Shown here: positions 1 to 7,480 of the stretch, piece after piece
How the letters are laid out: each line of letters opens with the position of its first letter
How positions within the stretch are numbered: position 1 is the stretch's first letter
Assembly: GCA_016744455.1 (NCBI GenBank)
Contig: JADGEI010000029.1
Span: 1 to 32,990 of the forward strand
DNA from: Alcanivoracaceae bacterium
Lineage (GTDB): Bacteria > Pseudomonadota > Gammaproteobacteria > Xanthomonadales > Marinicellaceae
Length of the DNA stretch: 32,990 nt
Direction: 5' to 3'
The notes under the pieces: generated by a model
What the model was told of the DNA's origin: nothing
Seen by the model: the letters and a program-made list of their open reading frames with translations, nothing else
Databases searched by the model: none
Program-made: the position numbers and the translations under genes

Positions 1-169
1 AATAAGCTAATCGGAATAGGGAAAAATAGATAAATAATGTGATTTTTGCAGAAAATCAATAAAATCAGAGAAATTTAAGATTCAAGCAAAGGTCTCTATT
101 ATAATAAAAAAAGTAAAATTATTTAAAACAACCTTAAGAATAAACAAACGCATACTTTTGAGTAACTGG

Positions 170-189
170 ATCCCCGCCTTCGCGAGGAT
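170..189. repeat. Palindromic intergenic repeat (hairpin)
   Basis: ATCC-c-CGC and GCG-a-GGAT pair around a CTTC tetraloop: seven pairs with one C/A mismatch. The core (ggatccccgccttcgcgagg) resembles a dispersed intergenic palindrome that I know from many proteobacterial genomes. It lies about 20 bases past the stop of the Avd-like gene, between that gene and wherever the rest of the retroelement lies. It could act as a transcription barrier or a mobile REP-like unit. The hairpin is seen directly; the family assignment is from memory. Confidence 0.6.
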
Positions 190-208
190 GACACTGTGTG
201 AGTGAATA

Positions 209-556
209 CTAATCATATTTCTTTTTCCATGAAAATGATTGTTTGGATATCTGTTGGGTATGCGTTAGGATTATTTCAAATTGTCTAAAAGATTTAAACA
301 CATGTAATTCTTTAGCCACTTGTAATTGTAAATTTAAATCATCTAAGACAAATAATAGTTTTGTAATATAGCTTTTTCTGAATTCTTTATATTTTATTGC
401 TCTTGATACATATTTATACACTTTCATCGCTGTTTGCCTGATTTCTGTCCCAAGTGTATATTTGTGGTATCTTGGAAAATCTTTTACAATTCTTTCCACT
501 TCGACCATCATTAATCTCGAATCTCGCAGTATGGGTAGCGTCTTATACTTTGCCAT
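209..556 (-). CDS. avd: Avd-like four-helix-bundle protein, accessory factor of a diversity-generating retroelement
   Basis: This 115-residue, basic, all-helical protein has the core KDFPRYHKYTLGTEIRQTA at about residues 25-43, which is typical of the Avd_like / 'four helix bundle protein' family. In characterised DGRs, Avd forms a pentamer that binds the reverse transcriptase and template RNA and is needed for mutagenic retrohoming. The gene starts 35 bases after the stop of the DUF1566 target on the same strand, the usual target-avd order, and probably shares its transcript. No strong ribosome binding site is visible before the ATG at 556. Some family members occur without a DGR (for example near rRNA introns), but the adjacent target makes the DGR reading the best one. 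The RT would be expected further left, outside the window. Confidence 0.82.
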   Translation of the reverse strand: MAKYKTLPILRDSRLMMVEVERIVKDFPRYHKYTLGTEIRQTAMKVYKYVSRAIKYKEFRKSYITKLLFVLDDLNLQLQVAKELHVFKSFRQFEIILTHTQQISKQSFSWKKKYD

Positions 557-591
557 AATTTATTACTTTAAATAAAATAAAAAAATAAAAA

Positions 592-1416
592 CTACTGTCC
601 GCCTCTTACCAATCGGACATAACCGCTATTGCCACGATAACCGCTGCCATCACTGCCGTAACCGAAGTACAAACCCCACGCACTGTCCGAGCTACCAGCA
701 TCGGGAGAAGAACTCCAAAACCAGCTTGATACAGTATTGGGGAAATAGTTTGCGTCAATTGCTGGGTTGACTTTGCCTTGGTGTACTATTGAATGTAGCT
801 CATTTATATCTGGTACACGCCAATCAGTTTGACCACATAGACTCTGAGTGTTTACCCTTGCTGCAAAGGCTTGTGTATTGCAAAAGGTTGAACTATCAGC
901 TACATTGTAACCTGAACAAATTGGTCCATCATCATCGGCATAACCATCAGCGCCACCGTTGGTAGCTGAATCAGTGTTATACCAGTTGTATGTATCATCT
1001 TTGTCATGAAACCCTCCATCATCGGTCTTAACCTCCCAAACCAGGCCTGTGACATTGTCTTGCACGCATGACCAAGGCGTTGTGTCATAATCATCAGCTT
1101 GATTAGCTATTGGCATACCATTGTCATCTAACTTGGTAAAACTAAAGCCGGCATGGCCATCATCGTCACTGTTTGTTAATGGGTTTGCATCACGCCCTTG
1201 GTTGCAATCTTGTGGTGAGGTGTTAGTACCAGTGATAGTGCAATTTACATTGTTACCTGATGCATATTTACCCGCCCATGTGATACCGGTGTCATTGAGT
1301 TTGACTAATGGAATAACTATTTTCTCAAACCCATTGTTAAAAATAGGCTGTGCTGATACGGTAGCGCAAAGGCTAATTATTAGTATTGATAAAACTGCTA
1401 AAGATTTAGTTTTCAT
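592..1416 (-). CDS. Secreted DUF1566 (Lcl-type) protein, DGR variable target
   Basis: This 274-residue protein has an N-terminal signal peptide (KTKS basic start, hydrophobic stretch, likely cut after VSA at about residue 22). The middle carries the DUF1566 hallmarks DNVTGLVWEVKTDDGG (about 121-136) and a CGQTDWRVPDINEL motif (about 194-207). The C-terminal part is a C-type-lectin-like variable region ending in VRLVRGGQ. Residues 250-266 are encoded by 17 consecutive codons that all end in T or C (GGY, AGY, GAY, TAY, AAY, CGY, TTC). Every one can be derived from AAY by changing adenines only, the footprint of DGR mutagenesis. The protein is probably exported and binds ligands through this hypervariable face. 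A GGA 8 bases before the ATG and a promoter at 1441-1470 support expression. Confidence 0.88.
   Translation of the reverse strand: MKTKSLAVLSILIISLCATVSAQPIFNNGFEKIVIPLVKLNDTGITWAGKYASGNNVNCTITGTNTSPQDCNQGRDANPLTNSDDDGHAGFSFTKLDDNGMPIANQADDYDTTPWSCVQDNVTGLVWEVKTDDGGFHDKDDTYNWYNTDSATNGGADGYADDDGPICSGYNVADSSTFCNTQAFAARVNTQSLCGQTDWRVPDINELHSIVHQGKVNPAIDANYFPNTVSSWFWSSSPDAGSSDSAWGLYFGYGSDGSGYRGNSGYVRLVRGGQ
601..705 (-). other. Variable repeat (VR) of the DGR target
   Basis: On the coding strand the stretch before the invariant VRLVRGGQ tail is dominated by NNY codons, with TGG, GCG, TTG and TCG interspersed as invariant-looking anchors. Sites decoding to G, S, D, Y, N, R and F fit adenine-substituted AAY template codons. 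The 3' boundary would be the conserved stretch coding for RLVRGG at 601-615, which resembles the position of an IMH site. The exact VR limits cannot be fixed without the template repeat, which is absent here. Confidence 0.7.
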
Positions 1417-1440
1417 TGATATTTTCCATTTGTCCTTGTG

Positions 1441-1470
1441 ATTATAAGAATATTACACAAAATCAATCAA
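1441..1470 (-). promoter_or_regulatory. Predicted sigma70-type promoter of the DUF1566/avd operon
   Basis: On the minus strand, TTGATT (1470-1465) and a perfect TATAAT (1446-1441) are separated by 18 bases. Transcription would start near 1434, giving a leader of about 17 bases before the ATG at 1416. Confidence 0.5.
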
Positions 1471-1523
1471 TGTATGAACAATTTTTGTATTTAAAGTTCA
1501 ATGTAATGACACCACAATCTCTA

Positions 1524-1553
1524 CTCGTTCCTCACGCTCTGCGTGGGAATGAG
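1524..1553. repeat. Palindromic intergenic repeat (hairpin)
   Basis: CTCgTTCCtCACGC and GCGTGGGAATGAG form a near-perfect inverted repeat around a TCT loop, with one extra T. This is another dispersed-type bacterial palindrome ('CACGCTCTGCGTGGGAATG' type). It sits between the DGR target promoter and the end of the DUF4143 remnant. Together with the repeat at 170-189 it brackets the target-avd pair. Confidence 0.6.
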
Positions 1554-1555
1554 GG

Positions 1556-1917
1556 TCAGTCTTGAATGTGGCCCTCTATAAAAGTCATTAAATCGTATAC
1601 CCAAATATCCTGTTTAATTGGATACGGCTTGTCTACTTGCGCAATCACCAATGCCTTGTTGGGTTTAATGGCCTTTATTGCTTCAAAAAAACTTTTACTT
1701 AAGGTTGGAGCTTGAGATGATTTAATTTCAATGGCTATTTTTTATCTCCCTTTTGCAAAACCAAATCTACTTCAGCACCACCTGAAGATCTATAAAAACT
1801 CGCCTCATACCGTGGGTAAGCCTCCAGAATAATCGAAGGGGTCAGAGCATTTGATTTATCCATTTTTCTGGTCATTCTTATATTTATTTGATTTCCTATC
1901 CCCACCTTTAATCCCAT
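1556..1917 (-). pseudogene. Remnant of a DUF4143-type AAA+ ATPase (C-terminal fragment, frameshifted)
   Basis: An ORF from 1917 reads into AYPRYEASFYRSSGGAEVDL, the C-terminal signature of DUF4143 / ATP-binding proteins, then stops at TAG (1735-1737) after GDKK. In another frame across the A-run at about 1738-1743 the family sequence continues (KIAIEIKSSQAPTLSKSFFE, then a stretch ending EGHIQD) to a TGA at 1556-1558. So the reading frame is broken by an indel in a homopolymer, and only about 110 of the usual 400 residues remain. The first 30 residues or so of the ORF do not look like the family, so the homologous part probably begins near 1830. It is a decayed gene, not a working one. A sequencing error could explain the frameshift but not the missing N-terminal two thirds. 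Confidence 0.75.
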
Positions 1918-1999
1918 ATTAGACTCCTTCGATTATTTATAACTATTCTTTATGCCTTGTAAAACTCTCATGCATTAATAAATACATACTTGGCCGTTT

Positions 2000-3133
2000 T
2001 CATTGGCCAACCAAAGCCAATAAAACACCAGCTGCGACAGCTGAACCAAGCACGCCAGCTACATTCGGGCCCATGGCGTGCATCAAGAGGAAATTGTGGG
2101 GATTGGCTTCAAGCCCTACTTTGTTTGCTACACGTGCTGCCATTGGTACGGCTGAAACACCGGCAGCACCAATTAAGGGGTTAATGGGGTCTTTTGAGAG
2201 TTTGTTCATTAATTTTGCCATCAAAACGCCAGTAGCTGTACCAATTGAGAAAGCAATTGCACCTAGACCTAATATCCCTAATGTTTCGACATTGAGAAAT
2301 TTATCTGCACTGAGTTTTGACCCTACGCCCAAGCCTAAAAAGATTGTTACGATATTAATTAATTCATTTTGAGAAGTAAAACTTAATCTATCTACTACTC
2401 CTGATTCACGCATCAAATTACCAAAACAAAACATACCCACAAGCGGCGTTGCAGCCGGCAAGAAGAAGATGGTGAGCAATAATACCGCCAGTGGAAAGAC
2501 GATTTTTTCGATTTTAGTGACATGGCGTAATTGCACCATTTCAATTTTCCTTTCTTCTTTATTGGTCAATGCTCGCATGATAGGTGGTTGAATAATAGGA
2601 ACCAGTGCCATATATGAATAGGCTGCTACGGCTATCGCTCCAAGCAATTCTGGTGCTAATTTAGAAGCCAAGAAAATGGCTGTTGGTCCATCAGCTCCAC
2701 CAATTATGGCAATAGCTGATGCATCTTGAATAGAAAATTCAATTCCTGGGATAGCATTTAGGGCAATAGCTCCAAAAAGAGTTGAGAAAATCCCAAATTG
2801 TGCTGCGGCACCCAATAACAACATTTTTGGATTTGCTATTAATGCACCGAAATCAGTCATTGCACCGACACCCATGAATATCACTAGCGGAAATATCCCA
2901 GTATCTATGCCCGCATAATAAATGTAATGCAATAAACCGCCCACTTCGGTAAATCCTGCTAATGGTATATTGGTTAATATCGCTCCAAAACCAATGGGGA
3001 CTAATAGTAAGGGTTCAAATTTTTTGACTATGGCTAAATACAACAAACCACAACCAACTAACATCATGATAACTTGGCCGTATTCGAAATTTGCGAGGCC
3101 TGTAGAATGCCAAAGAGAGGTCAACAATTCCAT
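2000..3133 (-). CDS. oadB: Sodium-pumping oxaloacetate decarboxylase, beta subunit
   Basis: This very hydrophobic 377-residue protein has about nine or more membrane segments. It contains the Na+-transporting decarboxylase beta-subunit signature [20 protein letters not shown] (about residues 144-163), in which the Asp is the conserved ion-binding residue, followed by the [20 protein letters not shown] block. The length matches the shorter beta subunits (about 375-380) rather than the 430-residue Klebsiella form. The beta subunit decarboxylates carboxybiotin delivered by OadA and couples this to Na+ export across the inner membrane. It is the last gene of oadG-oadA-oadB, three bases after oadA. 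The family includes methylmalonyl-CoA and glutaconyl-CoA pumps, but the linked OadA indicates oxaloacetate. Confidence 0.95.
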   Translation of the reverse strand: MELLTSLWHSTGLANFEYGQVIMMLVGCGLLYLAIVKKFEPLLLVPIGFGAILTNIPLAGFTEVGGLLHYIYYAGIDTGIFPLVIFMGVGAMTDFGALIANPKMLLLGAAAQFGIFSTLFGAIALNAIPGIEFSIQDASAIAIIGGADGPTAIFLASKLAPELLGAIAVAAYSYMALVPIIQPPIMRALTNKEERKIEMVQLRHVTKIEKIVFPLAVLLLTIFFLPAATPLVGMFCFGNLMRESGVVDRLSFTSQNELINIVTIFLGLGVGSKLSADKFLNVETLGILGLGAIAFSIGTATGVLMAKLMNKLSKDPINPLIGAAGVSAVPMAARVANKVGLEANPHNFLLMHAMGPNVAGVLGSAVAAGVLLALVGQ

Positions 3134-3136
3134 TTG

Positions 3137-4927
3137 TTATCCTATACCCAACAGCAATTCACCAACCTTTACATTGTCGCCTTCTTTTATATAGACGGAT
3201 GAAACTATTCCTGAACATGTCGAACGAATTTCGGTTTCCATTTTCATCGCTTCCATTATTATCACGACATCTCCTTCGGCAACTTCATCACCTGGTTTGA
3301 CCATCACTTTAAAGATATTACCAGCTAAAGGAGCATCTAAAGATTCACTGTCTTGAATTGCACTGACCGTTTCTTGAACCTTTGAAGCTGTAACTGTATT
3401 AACTGATCCAGAAGGCCCTACTTCAACTTCATACACCTTACCGTCGACTTTAACAGAATAATTTTCGATGCCTGCAATAGTTCCTTGAGCTGATTGCACT
3501 GGAGCTTGTTGATCTACTTTAATTATTCCTGGAGCTGGTTCAAAAGCGTCTTTATTATTGCGGTTTTTTAGAAATTTTAACCCAATCTGCGGGAATAAAG
3601 CATAGGTCAATACATCATCAATGACTTCTTCTGCCAATGTTATGTTTTCTTCTTTTGCCAGTTTCTTTAATTCTATGGTTAATGTCTCTACTTCAGGTTT
3701 TAGTAAATCTGCGGGACGACAAGTCACCATGTCATTGCCTTCAAGCACACGCTTTTGTAATTGTTCATTAACTTCAGCAGGAGTTGCTCCGTATTCACCT
3801 TTGAGGACACCGGAAGTCTCTTTTGTAATAGATTTGTACCTTTCGCCTGTTAATACATTCAATACAGCCTGTGTTCCTACAATTTGTGATGTGGGTGTCA
3901 CTAAAGGAATATAGCCCAAGTCTTTACGGACTTTAGGAATTTCAGTCAAGACATCATCTAATTTTCCCGCTGCGCCCTGCTCTTTGAGTTGTCCTTCCAT
4001 GTTGGTTAACATTCCACCTGGCACTTGAGCCGTTAAAATTCGTGCATCTATGCCTTGCAAACTGCCTTCGAATTGCGCATACTTTTTTCTGACTTCGCGG
4101 AAATAGGTGGCGACTTCTTCAAGCTTATTAATGTCTAAACCAGTGTCACGATCTGTGCCTTCGACAATGGAAATCATTGTTTCAGTTGGTGAGTGACCGT
4201 ATGTCATACTCATAGATGAAATAGCAGTATCAATAACATCAATATCGGCATCAATGGCTTTCATATGTGTTGCCATACTTAAACCTGTAGTGGCATGGCA
4301 GTGTAAAGCAATAGGAATATCGACTACTTTTTTTATTTCAGTTATGAGTTCAGTGGCATCGTATGGCTTTAACAAACCAGCCATGTCTTTAATACATAAA
4401 GAGTCTGAGCCCATGTCCTCTAACTGTTTTGCCATGGTCAACCAACCTTCGAGTGTGTGTACTGGACTTACAGTATAACTCAATGTACCTTGTGCATGAC
4501 CTCCAACTTTAGTCGTGGCTTTAATGGCTGATTGCATGTTCCTCACGTCATTCATGGCATCAAATATTCGGAAAACCTCAACACCATTGACATAAGCCCT
4601 TTCTACAAATTTTTCTACTAAATCATCTGCATAATGCCTGTAGCCTAAGATGTTTTGCCCACGAAACAACATTTGTTGTTTCGTTTTTGGCATAACTTTT
4701 TTTAGTTCACGTATGCGTTCCCATGGGTCTTCACCTAAATAACGGATACACGAATCAAATGTTGCACCACCCCAAGATTCAATTGACCAAAAACCCACTT
4801 CATCAAGTAGTGGAGCAATCGGTAGCATATCTTCTAAACGCATACGCGTTGCAAGTAAGGATTGATGAGCATCTCTCAAAACAAGTTCAGTGATACCCAA
4901 TGGATTTTTGTTGTTTACTTTTGACAT
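3137..4927 (-). CDS. oadA: Oxaloacetate decarboxylase, alpha subunit (biotin carboxyltransferase)
   Basis: This 596-residue protein has a carboxyltransferase TIM barrel in its N-terminal half, starting [17 protein letters not shown], whose Asp is the metal ligand. [19 protein letters not shown] (about residues 208-226) supplies the metal-binding histidines. The conserved PYC_OADA domain follows, then an acidic linker and a C-terminal biotinyl domain with EAMKMETEI (biotinylated Lys at about 562). It moves CO2 from oxaloacetate to biotin, releasing pyruvate, and passes carboxybiotin to OadB. The gene lies 35 bases after oadG and 3 bases before oadB. Similar architecture occurs in pyruvate carboxylase subunit B, but the OadG and OadB neighbours settle the assignment. 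Confidence 0.95.
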   Translation of the reverse strand: MSKVNNKNPLGITELVLRDAHQSLLATRMRLEDMLPIAPLLDEVGFWSIESWGGATFDSCIRYLGEDPWERIRELKKVMPKTKQQMLFRGQNILGYRHYADDLVEKFVERAYVNGVEVFRIFDAMNDVRNMQSAIKATTKVGGHAQGTLSYTVSPVHTLEGWLTMAKQLEDMGSDSLCIKDMAGLLKPYDATELITEIKKVVDIPIALHCHATTGLSMATHMKAIDADIDVIDTAISSMSMTYGHSPTETMISIVEGTDRDTGLDINKLEEVATYFREVRKKYAQFEGSLQGIDARILTAQVPGGMLTNMEGQLKEQGAAGKLDDVLTEIPKVRKDLGYIPLVTPTSQIVGTQAVLNVLTGERYKSITKETSGVLKGEYGATPAEVNEQLQKRVLEGNDMVTCRPADLLKPEVETLTIELKKLAKEENITLAEEVIDDVLTYALFPQIGLKFLKNRNNKDAFEPAPGIIKVDQQAPVQSAQGTIAGIENYSVKVDGKVYEVEVGPSGSVNTVTASKVQETVSAIQDSESLDAPLAGNIFKVMVKPGDEVAEGDVVIIMEAMKMETEIRSTCSGIVSSVYIKEGDNVKVGELLLGIG

Positions 4928-4962
4928 TTATATTTCCTAGATGGTTTTCTTTATATTTTGTA

Positions 4963-5226
4963 TTATCTGTTTGATCGGTATTGCTTAATTGCCACCGTAA
5001 TAGCTGCAATTATTGCTGAGTTATCTTTCTGTCGCGGTTTCTTTTTTACAGTGGGTTGTAAAATTTTATCGGGGTATTTTTTGGCTAATGGAGAGATAAA
5101 TAATTTGATGACAACAATCATCAAACTTAAAAAACTAAAGACAAATAACATGCCCACAAACATTAGGGTAGCAGCTTGTGAAAACAACGTTGATGATGTT
5201 TCGATACCTGTCATATAATCCAGCAT
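4963..5226 (-). CDS. oadG: Oxaloacetate decarboxylase, gamma subunit
   Basis: This 87-residue protein has one membrane helix near residues 18-43 (ATLMFVGMLFVFSFLSLMIV) and a basic cytoplasmic tail. That is the OadG layout, in which the subunit anchors OadA to OadB and holds a metal. The tail lacks the His-rich end seen in some OadG proteins. The first gene of the operon is usually oadG, as here. The ATG at 5226 has no ribosome binding site and lies close to the predicted transcription start. The second Met (codon 5, 5214) has GGAT just upstream and may be the real start. Confidence 0.88.
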   Translation of the reverse strand: MLDYMTGIETSSTLFSQAATLMFVGMLFVFSFLSLMIVVIKLFISPLAKKYPDKILQPTVKKKPRQKDNSAIIAAITVAIKQYRSNR

Positions 5227-5240
5227 TTTTAAAAAAACTT

Positions 5241-5269
5241 ATAATATAACATCTGAATATTTATAGCAA
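5241..5269 (-). promoter_or_regulatory. Predicted promoter of oadGAB
   Basis: On the minus strand, TTGCTA (5269-5264) and TATTAT (5246-5241) are spaced by 17 bases. The predicted start near 5234 leaves a very short leader, which favours the internal Met of oadG. This is the only clear promoter in the divergent gap between oadG and iadA. Confidence 0.4.
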
Positions 5270-5333
5270 TTTTGTAGTGTTAAAAAGTTGAATGTTGTAT
5301 GATGATTTTTTTATTTAACTTAGCCAATTAAAA

Positions 5334-6500
5334 ATGCTTCATCGCTTACAGAACGTCGACGTCTATTCACCTACACCATTAGGATTATGCCACCTACTAG
5401 TTGCTGCCGGTAAAATTGTTAGCTTATCAAATAAGCCAATTGAAATTGATGAAAGTTTATTGAGTACAGACGAAGATTTTAAAGGTAAAAGATTGATTCC
5501 TGGTTTGATTGATAGTCACGCCCATATCACTGGTGGCGGTGGAGAAGCTGGTTTTCAAAGTAAAGTCCCTGCGATAAATCTTAGTCAATACACAAAAGCA
5601 GGTGTTACCTCTGTCATAGGCTTGTTGGGAACTGACGACACAACACGAAACACTTCTTCTATCATTGCTCAAGTCTATTCATTACGCGAGGAAGGATTAA
5701 GTGCTTGGTGTTATACAGGTGGTTATCATGTTCCTTTGACTACATTAACAGGATCTGTACGTAAAGACATGGTTCATATAGAACCCATTATTGGTGTAGG
5801 TGAATTAGCTATCTCAGATCACAGGTCTTCGCAGCCCACATTTGATGAAATCGCGCGTATTGCTGGTGATGTTCATGTTGCTGGATTAATGACAGGTAAA
5901 GCAGGAATTGTTCACTTTCATTTGGGCGATGGCAAACGTGGTTTAGCTCTATTAGAAAAATTACTAGATGACACTGAAATACCACCAAGAGTCCTTAACC
6001 CAACGCATTGTAACCGTAATATCCCTCTATTTGAGCAAGCGTGCCAGTTGACTAAAAGAGGAATAAATATTGATGTCACAGCTTTTCCTCAAAGTGAAAG
6101 TGACGAAGAGTATTCAGCCGCAGAATCATTTAGGCGTTACACTAAAGCAGGACTTGACCCAACTAAATTGACCATCTCATCAGATGGCGGTGGCTGCTTA
6201 CCACATTTTGATGAACAAGGAGAACTTGCTCATTTGGACTATGGGCGTTGTACCCTGCTTAGTGATTGCATTAAAGAATTATTAGATGATAGGTTTCAAC
6301 TAGATAAAGTTATCGAACCATTTACTAGCAACGTAGCTAAATTGTTGCGGCTACACACTAAAGGTGTAATCAAAGTTGGAAATGATGCCGATTTAGCTCT
6401 ATTGGCTAATGACAATACGGTAGAATCTGTAATGGCAATGGGTCAATGGCATCAAAAGAATCATAAAACCTTGAGGTATGGTGGCTTTGAACAACAATAA
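5334..6500 (+). CDS. iadA: Isoaspartyl dipeptidase (beta-aspartyl-peptidase)
   Basis: This 388-residue amidohydrolase is close in length to E. coli IadA (390). By alignment from memory, the metal ligands are H62 and H64 (DSHAH), H196 (HFHLGD), H225 (PTHCNRN) and D284 (SSDGGG). E71 (GGGGEAG) and Y131 (GGYHVP) match the substrate-binding Glu and Tyr. The bridging Lys that is carboxylated in E. coli (K162, in GVKCAISDHRS) is Glu157 here (GVGELAISDHRS). The enzyme splits beta-Asp-X dipeptides. With cyanophycinase just downstream, the likely substrate is beta-Asp-Arg, giving Asp and Arg. There is no signal peptide, so it should be cytoplasmic. It is divergent from oadGAB and leads the cyanophycin genes. 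The ATG lacks a clear ribosome binding site. Confidence 0.9.
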   Translation: MLHRLQNVDVYSPTPLGLCHLLVAAGKIVSLSNKPIEIDESLLSTDEDFKGKRLIPGLIDSHAHITGGGGEAGFQSKVPAINLSQYTKAGVTSVIGLLGTDDTTRNTSSIIAQVYSLREEGLSAWCYTGGYHVPLTTLTGSVRKDMVHIEPIIGVGELAISDHRSSQPTFDEIARIAGDVHVAGLMTGKAGIVHFHLGDGKRGLALLEKLLDDTEIPPRVLNPTHCNRNIPLFEQACQLTKRGINIDVTAFPQSESDEEYSAAESFRRYTKAGLDPTKLTISSDGGGCLPHFDEQGELAHLDYGRCTLLSDCIKELLDDRFQLDKVIEPFTSNVAKLLRLHTKGVIKVGNDADLALLANDNTVESVMAMGQWHQKNHKTLRYGGFEQQ

Positions 6501-6623
6501 CACTTTATATTTTTAGGGATATTACTTATCTATGTAACGAAAATTGAAACTATACTAACGTGCTGAATCAATTTTATCGTTAGGCAAATTAAATAAATCC
6601 CTCTTTTTAACTCATTAACACAC

Positions 6624-6639
6624 GGTGATTTAACTCACC
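6624..6639 (+). promoter_or_regulatory. CRP-like dyad / small hairpin upstream of cphB
   Basis: GGTGA-TTTAAC-TCACC is a perfect 5-bp inverted repeat with 6-base spacing and holds the CRP core GTGA-N6-TCAC. It ends 22 bases before the cphB ATG, too close for an activator site of a start in this gap, so it would act as a repressor site or as a leader hairpin. AAGG at about 6650 is the ribosome binding site. No convincing -10/-35 pair was seen between 6501 and 6623. Confidence 0.35.
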
Positions 6640-6661
6640 TTAACAAAACAAGGAAAAACAT

Positions 6662-7480
6662 ATGTGCCCTGCAACCGCAGTAGAAAATACGGATCGTGGT
6701 TGGATAATTCCAATTGGCGGTGCTGAAGACAAAGAGAACGACATGAAAATACTCCACCGATTTTGGAAGCTATCAGGTGGAAAAGATGCTAAGATATTGG
6801 TTATTCCAACTGCATCACAATTAGAGGATACCGGTCCAAGATACGTTGAAATTTTTGAAAAACTTGGCGGTAAAGCCATGTATATTCGTGTGGATGATCG
6901 TGAAGATTGTTTTAAAGACCGTATTCAGGGGAAGCTCAAGCGTGCTACAGGTATTTTTATTACTGGTGGCAACCAATTACGTTTATCAACTATCCTAGGT
7001 GGTACGCCTGTTGCAAAATCTATTCGTGATCTTAATGCACGTGGTATACATGTAGCAGGAACTTCTGCTGGTGCTGCAATTATTACCGAACACATGATTG
7101 CTGGTGGCTCACCTGGGCCAACACCAACTGAGAATGGTGCAACAATGGCCCCAGGTCTTGGATTGACCAACAAACTTATTGTCGACCAACACTTTAGGCA
7201 ACGTGATAGAATTGGCAGGTTAATGACCGCCCTATCCTACAACCCCTTTATATCAGGTATTGGTATCGATGAGGACACAGCTGCATTTATTTCCCCACAA
7301 GGTGTTTTTGAAGTAGTTGGCGCAGGTGCGATTACTGTTGTTGACCCATCAGGATTAACTCATTCATCGATGCATGATGCACGGCATCAAGATGTCATTA
7401 CCCTAATTGGCATGAAGGTGCATATCCTAGGTGAAGGGAGTAAATATGACATCAATACACGAGAAACATTTACTGATTAA
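6662..7480 (+). CDS. cphB: Cyanophycinase
   Basis: This 272-residue S51-family serine peptidase matches the length of Synechocystis CphB (271). The nucleophile is Ser135 in GTSAGAAI, and His177 in DQHFRQRDRIGRL is the catalytic His. TGGNQLRLS (about 101-109) forms the substrate-binding loop. The enzyme hydrolyses the cytoplasmic storage polymer cyanophycin to beta-Asp-Arg dipeptides. No signal peptide is seen, so it is the intracellular CphB type rather than the secreted CphE type. It follows iadA by 161 bases, and its stop codon shares one base with the start of the downstream diguanylate cyclase (TAATG), implying translational coupling. AAGGAAAAACAT before the ATG supports the start. Confidence 0.95.
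   Translation: MCPATAVENTDRGWIIPIGGAEDKENDMKILHRFWKLSGGKDAKILVIPTASQLEDTGPRYVEIFEKLGGKAMYIRVDDREDCFKDRIQGKLKRATGIFITGGNQLRLSTILGGTPVAKSIRDLNARGIHVAGTSAGAAIITEHMIAGGSPGPTPTENGATMAPGLGLTNKLIVDQHFRQRDRIGRLMTALSYNPFISGIGIDEDTAAFISPQGVFEVVGAGAITVVDPSGLTHSSMHDARHQDVITLIGMKVHILGEGSKYDINTRETFTD

Noticed and set aside
1-208. Possible DGR template repeat next to avd
   Set aside because: Neither strand contains a match to the target's 3' end or its invariant anchors.
1121-1441. Plus-strand frame of 106 codons opposite the DUF1566 gene
   Set aside because: It is antisense to a strongly supported gene, has no recognisable domain, and shows only mirrored composition.
5241-5310. ArgR-box-like TGAAT sequences in the oadG-iadA gap
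   Set aside because: Only one half of each ARG box fits; the second half-sites have several mismatches, so arginine control cannot be supported.
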